Below are positions 10,380 through 19,711 of a DNA stretch of 64,000 nt, one piece after another. The DNA comes from Ochrobactrum sp. CM-21-5. Lineage in GTDB: Bacteria; Pseudomonadota; Alphaproteobacteria; Rhizobiales; Rhizobiaceae. The translations under genes were made by a program, and so were the position numbers. Each line of letters starts with the position of its first letter. Position 1 is the stretch's first letter. A model generated the notes under the pieces. That model did no database searches. It saw only the letters and a list, made by a program, of their open reading frames with translations, and was not told the DNA's origin. The DNA is taken from positions 1 through 64,000 of the forward strand of contig NZ_JACLZJ010000001.1 in assembly GCF_014253075.1 (NCBI RefSeq). The letters are read 5' to 3'.

Positions 10380-10412
10380 AGCGGGCGCGCCAGATCCGGC
10401 GCAACACCCGCT
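10380..10412 (-). terminator. Putative ptsP terminator hairpin
   Basis: An imperfect inverted repeat: AGCGGG/CCCGCT outside and GCGCC/GGCGC inside, with a small internal bulge. It lies just past the ptsP stop on the minus strand and is followed by a moderately T-rich TTGTTTG. Confidence 0.4.
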
Positions 10413-10433
10413 CACAATCAATAATTCGCTTTG

Positions 10434-12704
10434 CTATAACGGAATATCGTTGTCTTCGGCAAATCGAAGCAACAATTCACGCAAGGAATGCGCCTTGTTA
10501 GGCTTATCCAGCTCCTCAAGCAACAAACCGTTGAGCTTGCCTGCATCCAGTTCTGCAAGCATGGCTTTGACCGGGCCGATTGCAGCAGCCGACATGGAAA
10601 TCGAACGGAAGCCAAGGCCGACCAGCGTCATCGCCGTCAAGGTTCGCCCGGCCATCTCCCCGCAAAGCGTAACCGGTTTGTCATGACGATTGCCCGCATC
10701 CACAATATGACGCAGCGTGCGCAAAAATGCTGGAGAAAGCTGATCAAATCGATCGGAAATCAACGAATTTCCGCGATCGACCGCCATCAGGAACTGGAAC
10801 AGATCGTTGGAGCCGACCGAGACGAAATCCACCGCCGTCATCAGTTCGTCCAGCTGCCACAGCAGCGCAGGTACTTCTACCATGGCGCCAAGCTTCAGAC
10901 AAAGGGGAAGGGAATGGGCAAACCGGGACAAATGGCGCACTTCGCGCTCAATGATTTCCCGCGCGGCTTTCACCTCGCTCACTTCCGTGACCATAGGCAG
11001 CATGATTCGCAATTCGCGACCGCCCGCCGCCTTCAGAAGCGCACGCAACTGGGTGCGCAGAAGCCCGGGCCTGTCGAGCGTCAAACGAATGGCGCGCCAG
11101 CCCAGTGCCGGATTTTCTTCATGGGCCGTCGCCCGGAAATACGGCAGCACCTTGTCGCCGCCGATGTCGAGCGTACGGAAAGTCACCGGCTTGTCGCCTG
11201 CAGCCTCGATGACCGAGCGATAAAGTCGCTCCTGCTGTTCGGCCCGGGGAAAGGTCGAAGCCACCATGAACTGGAGTTCGGTGCGGAACAGACCGATGCC
11301 GGCTGCGCCTGAAGCCGAAAGCTGTGGCAGATCGACGAGCAGCCCGGCATTCATCAGAAGCGAAATGTCCACCCCGTCACGGGTCGTGGCCCGCTTGTCG
11401 CGCAATTCGCGATAATGTGCCTGACGGCGGGCGCGGAAACGAACCTTTTCCGCATAGGCCGATTCGACATCGGCCTGCGGGCGCAGATGGACGATCCCCT
11501 CATCGCCATCGACAATGATCGCATCATTGTTTTCGGACATGGACACCACGCCTTTGGCCTGTCCGACGACGGGAATACCCATGGCGCGTGCAACGATCAC
11601 CACATGGCTGGTGGCCGCGCCGTCTTCAAGAATGACACCGCGCAAGCGTTCGCGCGGATAGTCGAGAAGTTCCGCCGCCCCCATCGACCGGGCGACGATG
11701 ATTGCATCCTTGACCAACGATTCGGCAATGGTCTTGATATCGCGCCCCATCAGCTGGCGCAGCAGCCGGTTGGCAAGATCGTCGAAATCCGACAGGCGTT
11801 CACGCATATAAGGGTCGGTCAGATGCACCATGCGCGCACGCGTGTCGCTTTGCACCTTCTCGACAGCGGCCTCCGCCGTGAGACCATTATGGATCGCCTC
11901 TTCCAGACGCCGCACCCAGCCGCGATCATGCGCGAACATGCGGTAGGCTTCCAAAACCTCGCGATGCTCGCCCTCCACAGCCACATCACGACGCGACAGC
12001 ATGTCATCGATGGAGATGCGCAGCGATCCCAGCGCCTCGTCCAGCCGGTTCAGTTCAGCCTGACTGTCTTCGTTGAAAAGATTGGTGACCACGATGCGCG
12101 GCTCATGCAGCACGACATGGCCAAGTCCGATGCCGTCATTGAAGGCATGTCCCGTCACGCTCATCGGACGGCCGAGATCAAGCTCGATGCCCGGCCGCGC
12201 CAGACGCAGGCCATCGCCCGTTGCAATGATTTCGGCAAGCACCATGGCAGTCGTTTCAAGTGCCTCAACCTCGTCTTCACGATAGGCCCGCTTGGTGCGA
12301 TTTTGAACGACGAGAACGCCTAAAGTACGACCGGCGCGCAACACCGGAACACCTAGGAACGAGTTGTAAACTTCTTCGCCCGTTTCCGGCAGATAGGCAA
12401 AAGCCGGATGGCTCTGAGCATCAGTGAGATTGAGCGGGCGGGCGCTGGCGGCAATCGTACCGACGAGCCCCTGCCCCAAGCGCAGCTGCGCCAGATGAAC
12501 GGCCTGCGGGTTCAGGCCTTCTGTAGCATAAAGTTCCAGAACGCCGTCAGCGCGGAGAATATAGAAGGAGCAAACTTCCGCGACCATGTTCTGAGCGATT
12601 TCGCGGACGATCCGGTCAAGACGTGCTTGCGGTTCCAGCGGTTCCGCCATTAATTCGCGCAGCCGCTTCAGCAGGACGCGGGGACCGGTTGTCAGCTCAC
12701 GCAT
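10434..12704 (-). CDS. ptsP: Phosphoenolpyruvate-protein phosphotransferase PtsP (EI-Ntr)
   Basis: A 756-residue Enzyme I of the nitrogen-related PTS. An N-terminal GAF domain (about 20-165) precedes the EI N-terminal domain, the phosphohistidine segment with TSHVVIVARAMGIPVV (near 360), and the PEP-binding TIM barrel (about 460-735) with GIGLFRTE and the SVGSNDL motif. It transfers phosphate from PEP to NPr and on to EIIA-Ntr, signalling nitrogen and carbon state. The frame is open 47 codons further upstream, but MRELTTGP at 12704 matches the usual start of the family. It lies downstream of lysC on the same strand, 318 bp away. Confidence 0.95.
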   Translation of the reverse strand: MRELTTGPRVLLKRLRELMAEPLEPQARLDRIVREIAQNMVAEVCSFYILRADGVLELYATEGLNPQAVHLAQLRLGQGLVGTIAASARPLNLTDAQSHPAFAYLPETGEEVYNSFLGVPVLRAGRTLGVLVVQNRTKRAYREDEVEALETTAMVLAEIIATGDGLRLARPGIELDLGRPMSVTGHAFNDGIGLGHVVLHEPRIVVTNLFNEDSQAELNRLDEALGSLRISIDDMLSRRDVAVEGEHREVLEAYRMFAHDRGWVRRLEEAIHNGLTAEAAVEKVQSDTRARMVHLTDPYMRERLSDFDDLANRLLRQLMGRDIKTIAESLVKDAIIVARSMGAAELLDYPRERLRGVILEDGAATSHVVIVARAMGIPVVGQAKGVVSMSENNDAIIVDGDEGIVHLRPQADVESAYAEKVRFRARRQAHYRELRDKRATTRDGVDISLLMNAGLLVDLPQLSASGAAGIGLFRTELQFMVASTFPRAEQQERLYRSVIEAAGDKPVTFRTLDIGGDKVLPYFRATAHEENPALGWRAIRLTLDRPGLLRTQLRALLKAAGGRELRIMLPMVTEVSEVKAAREIIEREVRHLSRFAHSLPLCLKLGAMVEVPALLWQLDELMTAVDFVSVGSNDLFQFLMAVDRGNSLISDRFDQLSPAFLRTLRHIVDAGNRHDKPVTLCGEMAGRTLTAMTLVGLGFRSISMSAAAIGPVKAMLAELDAGKLNGLLLEELDKPNKAHSLRELLLRFAEDNDIPL

Positions 12705-13022
12705 GATCGTCGGGGGCTCCTCTTGTGCAGCTTCAGGAAAGGTTTGAAGCGGCTTTCCGTTCGAAACTGCGGCCAAATAACAAGAGAACGGCTTTCTCAC
12801 TCCAGATAACCAAAAACCGTTCAGGTTGGGGCTCAGCTCCTGCAAAGCTGATTCCCATTATCTGCCTGCGAAGCATTACGCCAATTCCTTTGTGAGCATT
12901 TTTGACACCCGCGTCTAGAGCTTAGAGCAGAAATTATGCCCGCACACCAAATGTTGCAGCGCCGCACACCATCTCCGGTGCACGGCGCTGTTTCAAAATA
13001 GATACTGAATGCGATAATGCGC
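12705..13022. other. Intergenic region between lysC and ptsP
   Basis: No gene is supported. It contains the hairpin at 12957-12990 after lysC and presumably the ptsP promoter. A duplicated TAGAGC / TAGAGCA motif occurs near 12916-12930. Confidence 0.45.
12957..12990 (-). terminator. Hairpin downstream of lysC, possible terminator
   Basis: An 8-bp outer stem (CAGCGCCG / CGGCGCTG) enclosing an inner CACC/GGTG pair, about 30 bp past the lysC stop. There is no strong U-tract on the minus strand, so it may work as a weak or Rho-assisted terminator. Confidence 0.4.
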
Positions 13023-14297
13023 TTATTGCTTGTCGAGGCCATAGACCGCGTGCAGCGTGCGCACGGCAAGTTCCGCATAAGGACCATCGATCAGGATTGA
13101 AATCTTGATCTCCGATGTGGTGATGGCGCGGATATTGATACCCTTTTCGGCAAGTGCCTTGAAAGCCGTGGCGGCAACGCCGGCATGACTTCGCATACCG
13201 ATGCCAATCACCGAAATCTTGGCCAGCCCCGTTTCGGACTGAATGTTGTCGAAGGCGATCTCGCTCTTGACCTTGTCCAGAACCCGCAGCGCCTTGTCGA
13301 CATCGCCGGTCGGAATGGTGAACGTCATATCGGTCTTGGAGCCGTCTTCCGATACATTCTGCACGATCATGTCGACATTGATGCGCTCTTCGGCCAGCGG
13401 CCCGAAAATGGCCGCCGAAACGCCTGGCCGGTCGGCCACGCGCCGCAGCGAAATCTGTGCCTCATCCTTCGCAAAGGCGATACCTGTGACGACCTGCTGT
13501 TCCACGATTTCATCCTCGTCGCAAATAAGCGTTCCGGGCGGGTTGACCGGATCACCCATGCCCGGCGCATCGGGGTCCGTAAAACTTGAGCGAACGAAAG
13601 TGCGTACCTTGTGCACCATCGCCAGTTCCACCGAGCGGACCTGCAAGACCTTGGCGCCGAGCGACGCCATTTCCAGCATTTCCTCGAAGGAAATCTTCGG
13701 CAGGCGGCGCGCCTTCGGCTCGATACGCGGATCGGTGGTATAAACACCGTCCACATCGGTATAGATGTCGCAGCGGTCGGCCTTCACGGCGGCGGCAACG
13801 GCAACGGCCGATGTGTCCGAGCCGCCACGGCCAAGCGTGGCAATGCGGTTATCCGGACCGATGCCCTGGAAACCGGCAACAACGGCAACCTGTCCCATTT
13901 CCATGCGGCGAACGATTTCAGAACCGTCAATATCCTCGATCCGCGCAGCGCCATGGGCATTATCGGTCTTGATCGCGATCTGCCAGCCCTGCCAAGAACG
14001 GGCGTCGACGCCGATCGATTGAAGCGCAATCGCCAGCAGGCCGCTTGTCACCTGTTCGCCGGAAGCCACGATGGTGTCATACTCGCGAGCATCATAGATC
14101 GGCGAACTTGCGCCGCACACCCTCGGCATGTTCTGCACCCAGCCGACCAGCTCATTGGTCTTGCCGGACATGGCCGAGACAACGACGGCAACCTGGTTGC
14201 CCCCCTCGACCTCGCGTTTGACGTGGCGCGCCACATTATAGATGCGTTCCAGATCGGCTACCGAGGTGCCGCCGAATTTCATCACGATGCGCGCCAT
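13023..14297 (-). CDS. lysC: Aspartate kinase
   Basis: A 424-residue monofunctional aspartokinase. The N-terminal kinase domain begins with MKFGGTSV and contains GRGGSDTSAVA (near 155) for ATP and aspartate binding. Two ACT domains follow in the last 160 residues (for example SVIGIGMRSHAGVA), where lysine and threonine usually inhibit. It makes aspartyl phosphate, the first step towards lysine, threonine and methionine. It is divergent from ubiG across a 230-bp promoter region. The size fits the alpha/beta-type aspartokinases. Confidence 0.96.
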   Translation of the reverse strand: MARIVMKFGGTSVADLERIYNVARHVKREVEGGNQVAVVVSAMSGKTNELVGWVQNMPRVCGASSPIYDAREYDTIVASGEQVTSGLLAIALQSIGVDARSWQGWQIAIKTDNAHGAARIEDIDGSEIVRRMEMGQVAVVAGFQGIGPDNRIATLGRGGSDTSAVAVAAAVKADRCDIYTDVDGVYTTDPRIEPKARRLPKISFEEMLEMASLGAKVLQVRSVELAMVHKVRTFVRSSFTDPDAPGMGDPVNPPGTLICDEDEIVEQQVVTGIAFAKDEAQISLRRVADRPGVSAAIFGPLAEERINVDMIVQNVSEDGSKTDMTFTIPTGDVDKALRVLDKVKSEIAFDNIQSETGLAKISVIGIGMRSHAGVAATAFKALAEKGINIRAITTSEIKISILIDGPYAELAVRTLHAVYGLDKQ

Positions 14298-14527
14298 TTA
14301 AGGATACGTCCCGCTATTTTTGAAAATTACACTCACGCCTGTCCAAACATTATTTTCTTGCGACAGGCAAACCCGGGGTCACATAACGAAAATACCCGCA
14401 TTTCGCAAGGCCATGATGTAGATCTCTGCGTTCGGCGTCTCACAAATCGGGAAATTGATTTGCGCCTTGACTTTAAGACGCTACCTTGGGAGGCAGAACG
14501 TGGCCGAAGCCGCCACAGGAGACTGAC

Positions 14528-15274
14528 ATGACAGAAACTGCCCGCACCACTATCGACGCCTCCGAGATCGAGCATTTTTCGCGCATCGCAGCGGAATGGT
14601 GGAACCCGCAGGGCAAATTCCGTCCACTGCATAAATTCAATCCGACGCGGCTTGCTTATATCAAGGAAAAGGTCTGCGCCAAATTTGAACGCGATCCAAA
14701 TTCCCCGCGCCCGCTCGAAGGCCTGCGGTTTCTCGACATCGGCTGCGGTGGCGGTCTTCTGTGCGAACCGATGGCTCGGCTCGGCGCAACGGTGATCGGT
14801 GCCGATGCGTCCGCTACCAATATCGAGGTGGCCAAGATCCATGCTGCGCAAAGCGGCGTCGAGATCGACTATCGTGCGACGACAGCGGAAGCGTTGGCTG
14901 AAGTCGGCGAAAAATTCGATGTGGTCCTCAATATGGAAGTTGTCGAACACGTCTCCGATGTTGATCTTTTCATGTCGGCCACGAGCGAAATGGTAAAGCC
15001 TGGCGGTCTGATGTTCGTTGCCACCATCAATCGCACGCTGAAAGCCTATGGCCTCGCCATCATCGGCGCGGAGTATGTCCTGCGCTGGCTGCCACGCGGC
15101 ACACATCAATATGAAAAGCTGGTCCGGCCGGAAGAACTGGAAGCAGCTCTTTCCAAAGCGGGCCTGCGTATCATCGACAGGCTGGGCGTTACCTACAATC
15201 CGCTTGCCGATAACTGGAGTCGCTCGCGCGACATGGACGTAAACTATATGGTGCTGGCCGAGCGGCCCGAATAA
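14528..15274 (+). CDS. ubiG: Bifunctional 2-polyprenyl-6-hydroxyphenol methylase / 3-demethylubiquinol 3-O-methyltransferase
   Basis: A 248-residue class I methyltransferase carrying both O-methylations of ubiquinone synthesis. Family marks are [24 protein letters not shown] at the N-terminus in order, the SAM motif [10 protein letters not shown] (near 74) and EVVEHVSD (near 142). The ATG at 14528 follows AGGAGACTGAC, a good ribosome site, and gives the expected N-terminus; an in-frame ATG at 14486 has no such site. The gene is divergent from lysC, and its stop abuts the convergent DMT transporter gene. Confidence 0.94.
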   Translation: MTETARTTIDASEIEHFSRIAAEWWNPQGKFRPLHKFNPTRLAYIKEKVCAKFERDPNSPRPLEGLRFLDIGCGGGLLCEPMARLGATVIGADASATNIEVAKIHAAQSGVEIDYRATTAEALAEVGEKFDVVLNMEVVEHVSDVDLFMSATSEMVKPGGLMFVATINRTLKAYGLAIIGAEYVLRWLPRGTHQYEKLVRPEELEAALSKAGLRIIDRLGVTYNPLADNWSRSRDMDVNYMVLAERPE

Positions 15275-16156
15275 TCAGCCTTTCTGTGCTCGCGTGGTCA
15301 TCGCCACGCCAACAGCGATCACGGCAGCGCCCATCCAGGTGAGCGGCGGATAATGCTCGCCGAGAAACAGCGTCCCCGAAATCAGACCGAGAGCCGCCGC
15401 AACATAGCCGATCTGGCTAAGATAGATCGGCCCGCCAACAGCCTGAAGCCGAAAGAACAGCGCGAACATTCCTGCGGATGCAATCGACTGCGCAGCAGCA
15501 GCCCAGGGTGCCAGTGCAAAGGTTTCGACCGGAAAACTGCCGTTAAACAGCAGAATACCGGCAAAGAGCATGATCGCTGAGGCCAGATGACTACCAGCAG
15601 CCAATTCCGTCGGGTCGGAGTTTTTCGGCCAGTCCAGCGTACGGTAGACATTGCCGCAGGCAAGCAGCACCGGAATGAGCAATGCCGCTGCGATCCACAA
15701 CGGATCGGCGGGTTTGCCCACCTCGCCCCGCGTCATCGCCACCATGACGGCCCCGATGAAGCCGACCGCTATGCCACCGATGCCAAGTCCGTTCGGGCGA
15801 CGCAGGCCAAATCCCATCGATATCAAAAGCGTGATGACCGGCGACAGCGTGTACATGATGCCGGTAAAGCCCGCGCCAAGACGCGGAATGGCCGAAAGAA
15901 TGAGGAGGTTGGGAAACGCATAGGAGATAATGGCCGTGCAGATATAGTAGCGTAGCCTTCCGTCGGAAAACCCGAGAGCCTTTTTGCGAAAGAGCAAAAC
16001 CGCAAACAGGATCACGCCAGCACTGGCTGAGAAGAGAAATGTCCACATCGCGGGTGGTATCCCCGCTTCTGCGGCAATCTTTCCCAAAGGAAGGATAAGC
16101 CCCAGCAATGTGCCGGTGGCAAACAGCAGAAACGGCGCAGAATCGGTAAGTTTCAT
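15275..16156 (-). CDS. DMT superfamily (EamA) transporter
   Basis: A 293-residue inner-membrane protein with about ten hydrophobic helices arranged as two EamA repeats of five. Such proteins export metabolites or amino acids; the substrate cannot be read from sequence. The start MKLTDSAPF at 16156 places the first helix at the usual distance; the frame is open 27 codons further without a good site. The gene follows the DUF1178 gene on the same strand with a 34-bp gap and ends directly against ubiG. A second EamA gene, 44005-44862, is not adjacent. Confidence 0.85.
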   Translation of the reverse strand: MKLTDSAPFLLFATGTLLGLILPLGKIAAEAGIPPAMWTFLFSASAGVILFAVLLFRKKALGFSDGRLRYYICTAIISYAFPNLLILSAIPRLGAGFTGIMYTLSPVITLLISMGFGLRRPNGLGIGGIAVGFIGAVMVAMTRGEVGKPADPLWIAAALLIPVLLACGNVYRTLDWPKNSDPTELAAGSHLASAIMLFAGILLFNGSFPVETFALAPWAAAAQSIASAGMFALFFRLQAVGGPIYLSQIGYVAAALGLISGTLFLGEHYPPLTWMGAAVIAVGVAMTTRAQKG

Positions 16157-16190
16157 GCGCCAGTTCTCCCGCGCTATAGTTTGGACAAGA

Positions 16191-16616
16191 TCAGTTTTGA
16201 TCCTCTGGAAAAACAGGCAACGGCATAACATCAACACCGTCTTCGAGCAGCGAACTCACGTCCTCATGGGACGCTTCGCCATAAATGCCGCGCGTTTCCG
16301 TTTCACCGAAATGGATTTTCCGCGCTTCTTCTGCAAATTTGTCGCCGACATAATCCGCATTCTCGCGCACCTTGCGGCTCAGTTCGCGCATCTCCTCAAG
16401 GACTTTCTTCTGCGCTTCACCGAGCGTCATCGCCATTTTTTCCTTGCCGCGACCGGTGGAAACGGCTGGCGCCATAAGCGACTTCTGCACCTGCTGTGAA
16501 TTGCAGAGGGGACAGGATACAAGCTTCATCTCCGACTGCCGGTCGAAATCGGCATTGTCGCGGAACCAGCCCTCGAACTCATGGCCGTGATCGCAATGAA
16601 GCGAAAAGCGCATCAT
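16191..16616 (-). CDS. DUF1178 family protein
   Basis: A 141-residue soluble protein. The N-terminus has CDHGHEFEGWF and, some 20 residues later, CPLC, a pattern that suggests a zinc ribbon similar to the FmdB type. A helical region (about 70-120) with KFAEEARKIHFGE follows, and HFGE...RGIYGEAS is typical of the family. Its function is not known to me. It starts five bases after the end of the Nit-type hydrolase gene and is probably in one operon with it, grxC and comF. Confidence 0.85.
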   Translation of the reverse strand: MMRFSLHCDHGHEFEGWFRDNADFDRQSEMKLVSCPLCNSQQVQKSLMAPAVSTGRGKEKMAMTLGEAQKKVLEEMRELSRKVRENADYVGDKFAEEARKIHFGETETRGIYGEASHEDVSSLLEDGVDVMPLPVFPEDQN

Positions 16617-16621
16617 GGAAT

Positions 16622-17476
16622 TTACGCGTCCTCTTTCTCGTTCGCGGAAACGGTTTTCACACCGAATGCGCGGGCATTCTTCAGATTAGGCACCTTGGCG
16701 CGCGCAGCTGCGCTTTCGGCCACATCAATATCCGCAACGATTACGCCCGGTTTGTCATGGTCGGCTTCAGCCAATACCTTGCCCCACGGCGACACTATGA
16801 TCGAATGACCATAGGTCTCGCGCCCGTCTTCGTGTAAACCGCCCTGTGCAGCCGAAATCAGGAATGCGCCATTCTCGATCGCACGCGCACGTTGCAAAAT
16901 GTGCCAATGCGCTTCTCCTGTCTGCTTCGTGAAGGCGGCAGGACCGGTAATCACATTGGCGCCTGCCAGTGCATGCGCCCTGAACAGCTGCGGAAAACGG
17001 ATATCGTAGCAGATCGCCATGCCGATCCTGGCAAAAGGAAGATCAACGACGACTGTCTCGCTGCCCGGCTGATAGGTTGCCGATTCGCGCCAGCTCTCGC
17101 CATTGTCGAGATCGACATCGAACATATGGATCTTGTCATAGGTCGCGATCTTCTGACCCGAAGGTGCAAAGATAGCGGCACGATTGGCAACCTTGTCACT
17201 GCCGCCGTCAATGGCTGTCGAGCCGATATGCAAGAATATGCCGTGCTGGGCGGAGAGCCTAGAAGCAGCTCTGAACACAAGATCGTTTGCTTCGTCGCGC
17301 AAATTGGCGAACAGTGCGGCCTTGTCGCGAACCATTGATCCGGTGACTTCGGGCGTTTGCACATAGTCCGCGCCCTTGCCCACGGCATCAGCGACCAGTT
17401 TTTCCAATGTCTCCACATTGTGGGCAACATCCGTACCCGTACACATCTGGATTGCCGCAGCGCGGAATGTGCTCAT
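16622..17476 (-). CDS. Carbon-nitrogen hydrolase, Nit/omega-amidase type
   Basis: A 284-residue nitrilase-superfamily enzyme. The triad is visible as Glu in TPEVTGS (near 44), Lys in YDKIHMFD (near 115) and Cys in AICYDIRFPQ (near 153). The closest subfamily is Nit1/Nit2: deaminated-glutathione amidase or omega-amidase, both metabolite-repair activities. The neighbouring glutaredoxin gene, 19 bp upstream, makes the deaminated-glutathione amidase role attractive but does not prove it. The length is typical. Confidence 0.9.
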   Translation of the reverse strand: MSTFRAAAIQMCTGTDVAHNVETLEKLVADAVGKGADYVQTPEVTGSMVRDKAALFANLRDEANDLVFRAASRLSAQHGIFLHIGSTAIDGGSDKVANRAAIFAPSGQKIATYDKIHMFDVDLDNGESWRESATYQPGSETVVVDLPFARIGMAICYDIRFPQLFRAHALAGANVITGPAAFTKQTGEAHWHILQRARAIENGAFLISAAQGGLHEDGRETYGHSIIVSPWGKVLAEADHDKPGVIVADIDVAESAAARAKVPNLKNARAFGVKTVSANEKEDA

Positions 17477-17495
17477 CGCTCTCTCCCTTTATGCC

Positions 17496-17762
17496 TTAAA
17501 CCAATTCGCCGGTCTTGAGCAAACCGTCGAGCTTGCCTTCATCTTCCAGTGCATGGAGTTCGTCGCAACCGCCGACATGAACCGAACCGATGAAAATCTG
17601 CGGGAAAGTGTTGCGTCCTGAACGCTCCTGCATTTCTGCGCGCAACTCCGGCGTAGCTCCGGCATTGATTTCATGAAACTTCACGCCCTTGCGGATCAGA
17701 AGGTCTCTGGCTCGAGTGCAGTAAGGGCAGCCGGGGCGCGTATAGATAGTGACATCAACCAT
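17496..17762 (-). CDS. grxC: Glutaredoxin 3
   Basis: An 88-residue class I dithiol glutaredoxin with the active site CPYC at residues 11-14 and the glutathione-binding TFPQIFIG (cis-proline) and GGCDEL motifs. It reduces protein disulfides and mixed disulfides with glutathione in the cytoplasm. The start MVDVTIYT at 17762 gives the normal length; an ATG four codons upstream is also in frame. It lies between comF and the Nit hydrolase on the minus strand. Confidence 0.95.
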   Translation of the reverse strand: MVDVTIYTRPGCPYCTRARDLLIRKGVKFHEINAGATPELRAEMQERSGRNTFPQIFIGSVHVGGCDELHALEDEGKLDGLLKTGELV

Positions 17763-17786
17763 AAGTAACTCCATTCTTTGCCCACT

Positions 17787-17815
17787 ATATAAGGGGCAAC
17801 ACGCCAGTCTGGAAG
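17787..17815 (-). promoter_or_regulatory. Possible RpoH-like promoter of grxC
   Basis: Read on the minus strand, CTTC, 18 nt, then CTTATAT, about 25 bp before the grxC start. The -10 part matches the alphaproteobacterial heat-shock form well; the -35 part has only three of four core bases. Confidence 0.3.
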
Positions 17816-17856
17816 CCCCCTGATGTTTCGGCGATTTTCACTTAAGCGTGCAGAGA

Positions 17857-18645
17857 TCAATCCGGCAGGACACGACTGAAAGTAAGCACGTCCACGCTTT
17901 TCGCGCCGCCGCGCAGCAGCGCCCGCACGGCCGCCTTCACTGTCGCGCCAGTCGTATACACATCGTCGATCAGCAGCACCCGCCTGCCCCGGACATGGAT
18001 TTCATGCTCCTTCGGCACACGAAACGCGCCATCGACATTACGCTTGCGTTCTTTGGAACCGAGTCCGATTTGCTGTTCCGTACGGCGGATGCGTTTTAAT
18101 GCTTGCGGCGCATAAGGTCTGGTACTCAGTTTTGCCAGCGCACGCGCCAGCTCCGCCGACTGGTTGAACCGGCGCAGCCAGAAACGCCAGCGATGCAGCG
18201 GCACCGGCACCAGCACATCGCATTCGTTCAGCAATTCTCCACCGGCACGCTGCATCCAGCGCGCCATCCATGGGGCAAGATCGCTGCAATCGTAAAATTT
18301 GAGCGAAACCGCCATGCGCTGGGCAGCGCCGCGATGCAAGACTGCCGAACGCATCCGACGAAATGGCGGTGGGTCGGCGATGGCCTCGGCGCTTGTGAAA
18401 TTGTCACCGAAATCATGACCGAAAGGCGTGCCCATCACCGGACAGTAAGGTTTCTCGATAAAGCGCAGCTGCGACCAGCAATCAGCGCAAAGCGTCCCGG
18501 GCTCGGAAACCTGCACCCGACACCCGATACAGGTGGCAGGAAATAGAAAGTTCGCAGCGTTGCGCAGCGTGCGCCGCGCGAGAGCCAGCGTGCTTTCGCC
18601 AAGCTCGCGCAAAAAGGTTTGATGCGGTGCATCGTCTTCTGCCAT
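17857..18645 (-). CDS. ComF family phosphoribosyltransferase-like protein
   Basis: A 262-residue protein with an N-terminal zinc-finger-like part (CIGC and, 15 residues later, CADC) and a C-terminal type I phosphoribosyltransferase fold with the PRPP loop VLLIDDVYTTGATV (near 222). The family is related to Bacillus ComFC, a DNA-uptake accessory protein, but its role in alphaproteobacteria is not established. The chosen start is MAEDDAPH at 18645; the frame is open upstream into the divergent promoter region without a ribosome site. It is the first gene of the run comF-grxC-Nit-DUF1178. Confidence 0.88.
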   Translation of the reverse strand: MAEDDAPHQTFLRELGESTLALARRTLRNAANFLFPATCIGCRVQVSEPGTLCADCWSQLRFIEKPYCPVMGTPFGHDFGDNFTSAEAIADPPPFRRMRSAVLHRGAAQRMAVSLKFYDCSDLAPWMARWMQRAGGELLNECDVLVPVPLHRWRFWLRRFNQSAELARALAKLSTRPYAPQALKRIRRTEQQIGLGSKERKRNVDGAFRVPKEHEIHVRGRRVLLIDDVYTTGATVKAAVRALLRGGAKSVDVLTFSRVLPD

Positions 18646-18817
18646 TGCATTCGCCCCCGTTCGAATGCATCTATCGTCGCAAGCAGTGTCGGGAAAACAC
18701 GAAATCGTTTTCCACCCGAAACTACGACGCAACGAATAGATGGAGCCATTTTCTATTTCGATGAAGATAGCTCCATCCACTTTACAGACGGATGCTCGAA
18801 AGAGAAGACGAAATTCC

Positions 18818-19711
18818 ATGCCTAGCCCAATGACCGAAAGCGCGATCTTCGACCGCGACCTGCTGCTTGCTTTTCGCCGGCGCGCGTTCCGGCAGGCCGC
18901 ACCGGGAGCGGATTTCCTCTTGCGACGCGCTGCGGAAGACCTCGAAGACCGTCTCGATGCCGTCGAGCGCCGGTTTTCGGTAGCTGTCGATCTGGCAGGT
19001 CATACCGGACTTGCAGCGCAAGCCATTGCCCGTTCGGGCAAGGCGGACATGATCCTTCGTGTGGAACATGACGCAGCCTTTCTCAAAGGTCCATTTCCGG
19101 CGGTCGTCGGCGATGAGGAAATGCTGCCGCTCAAACCCGGCAGCGCGGATCTTATCGTTTCGCTGATGGCGCTTCACACCACAAACGATACACCTGGTGT
19201 CATGGTGCAGATTGCCCGTGCACTGAAACCCGACGGCCTTTTTCTCGCAGCCTTGAGCGGCAGTGGCACACTTGGCGAACTGCGTGAAAGCCTGTTGCAG
19301 GCGGAGATCGAACTGACCGGGGGGGCCTCGCCCCGTATTCTGCCTTTCGCAGATGTGCGTGATGTGGGCGGCCTTTTGCAGCGCGCCGGTTTCGCGCTTC
19401 CGGTGACAGACGTCGAGAATGTCACCGTACGTTATGATTCTCTCTTCAATCTGATGGCGGATTTACGCGCCATGGGCATGCAGAACATGTTGCGCGACCG
19501 TTCTCGCAAGCCCGTTTCCAAGCGTCTGTTTCTGCGCGCAGCCGAAATCTATGCGGAGCGGTTCAGCGATCCTGACGGTCGCATTCGTGCAACGTTCTCG
19601 ACCATTTGGTTATCTGGCTGGGCGCCGCATGAATCACAGCAAAAGCCGCTGAAACCCGGCTCGGCCAAGACATCACTCGCAGACGCTTTGAAAAAAGCTG
19701 AGAACGACTGA
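18818..19711 (+). CDS. SAM-dependent methyltransferase, BioC/NDUFAF5-like
   Basis: A 297-residue class I methyltransferase-like protein. It starts with the IFDRDLLLAFRRRAF segment seen in NDUFAF5 relatives and continues with a Methyltransf_11 core: SAM loop region VDLAGHTGLAA near 70, SADLIVSLMALH near 115 and KPDGLFLAALSG near 145. NDUFAF5 hydroxylates an arginine of a complex I subunit in mitochondria, and the bacterial homologues may serve complex I assembly, which is an inference. The start at 18818 or 18830 is not resolved. It is divergent from comF and convergent with the small membrane protein gene. Confidence 0.85.
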   Translation: MPSPMTESAIFDRDLLLAFRRRAFRQAAPGADFLLRRAAEDLEDRLDAVERRFSVAVDLAGHTGLAAQAIARSGKADMILRVEHDAAFLKGPFPAVVGDEEMLPLKPGSADLIVSLMALHTTNDTPGVMVQIARALKPDGLFLAALSGSGTLGELRESLLQAEIELTGGASPRILPFADVRDVGGLLQRAGFALPVTDVENVTVRYDSLFNLMADLRAMGMQNMLRDRSRKPVSKRLFLRAAEIYAERFSDPDGRIRATFSTIWLSGWAPHESQQKPLKPGSAKTSLADALKKAEND

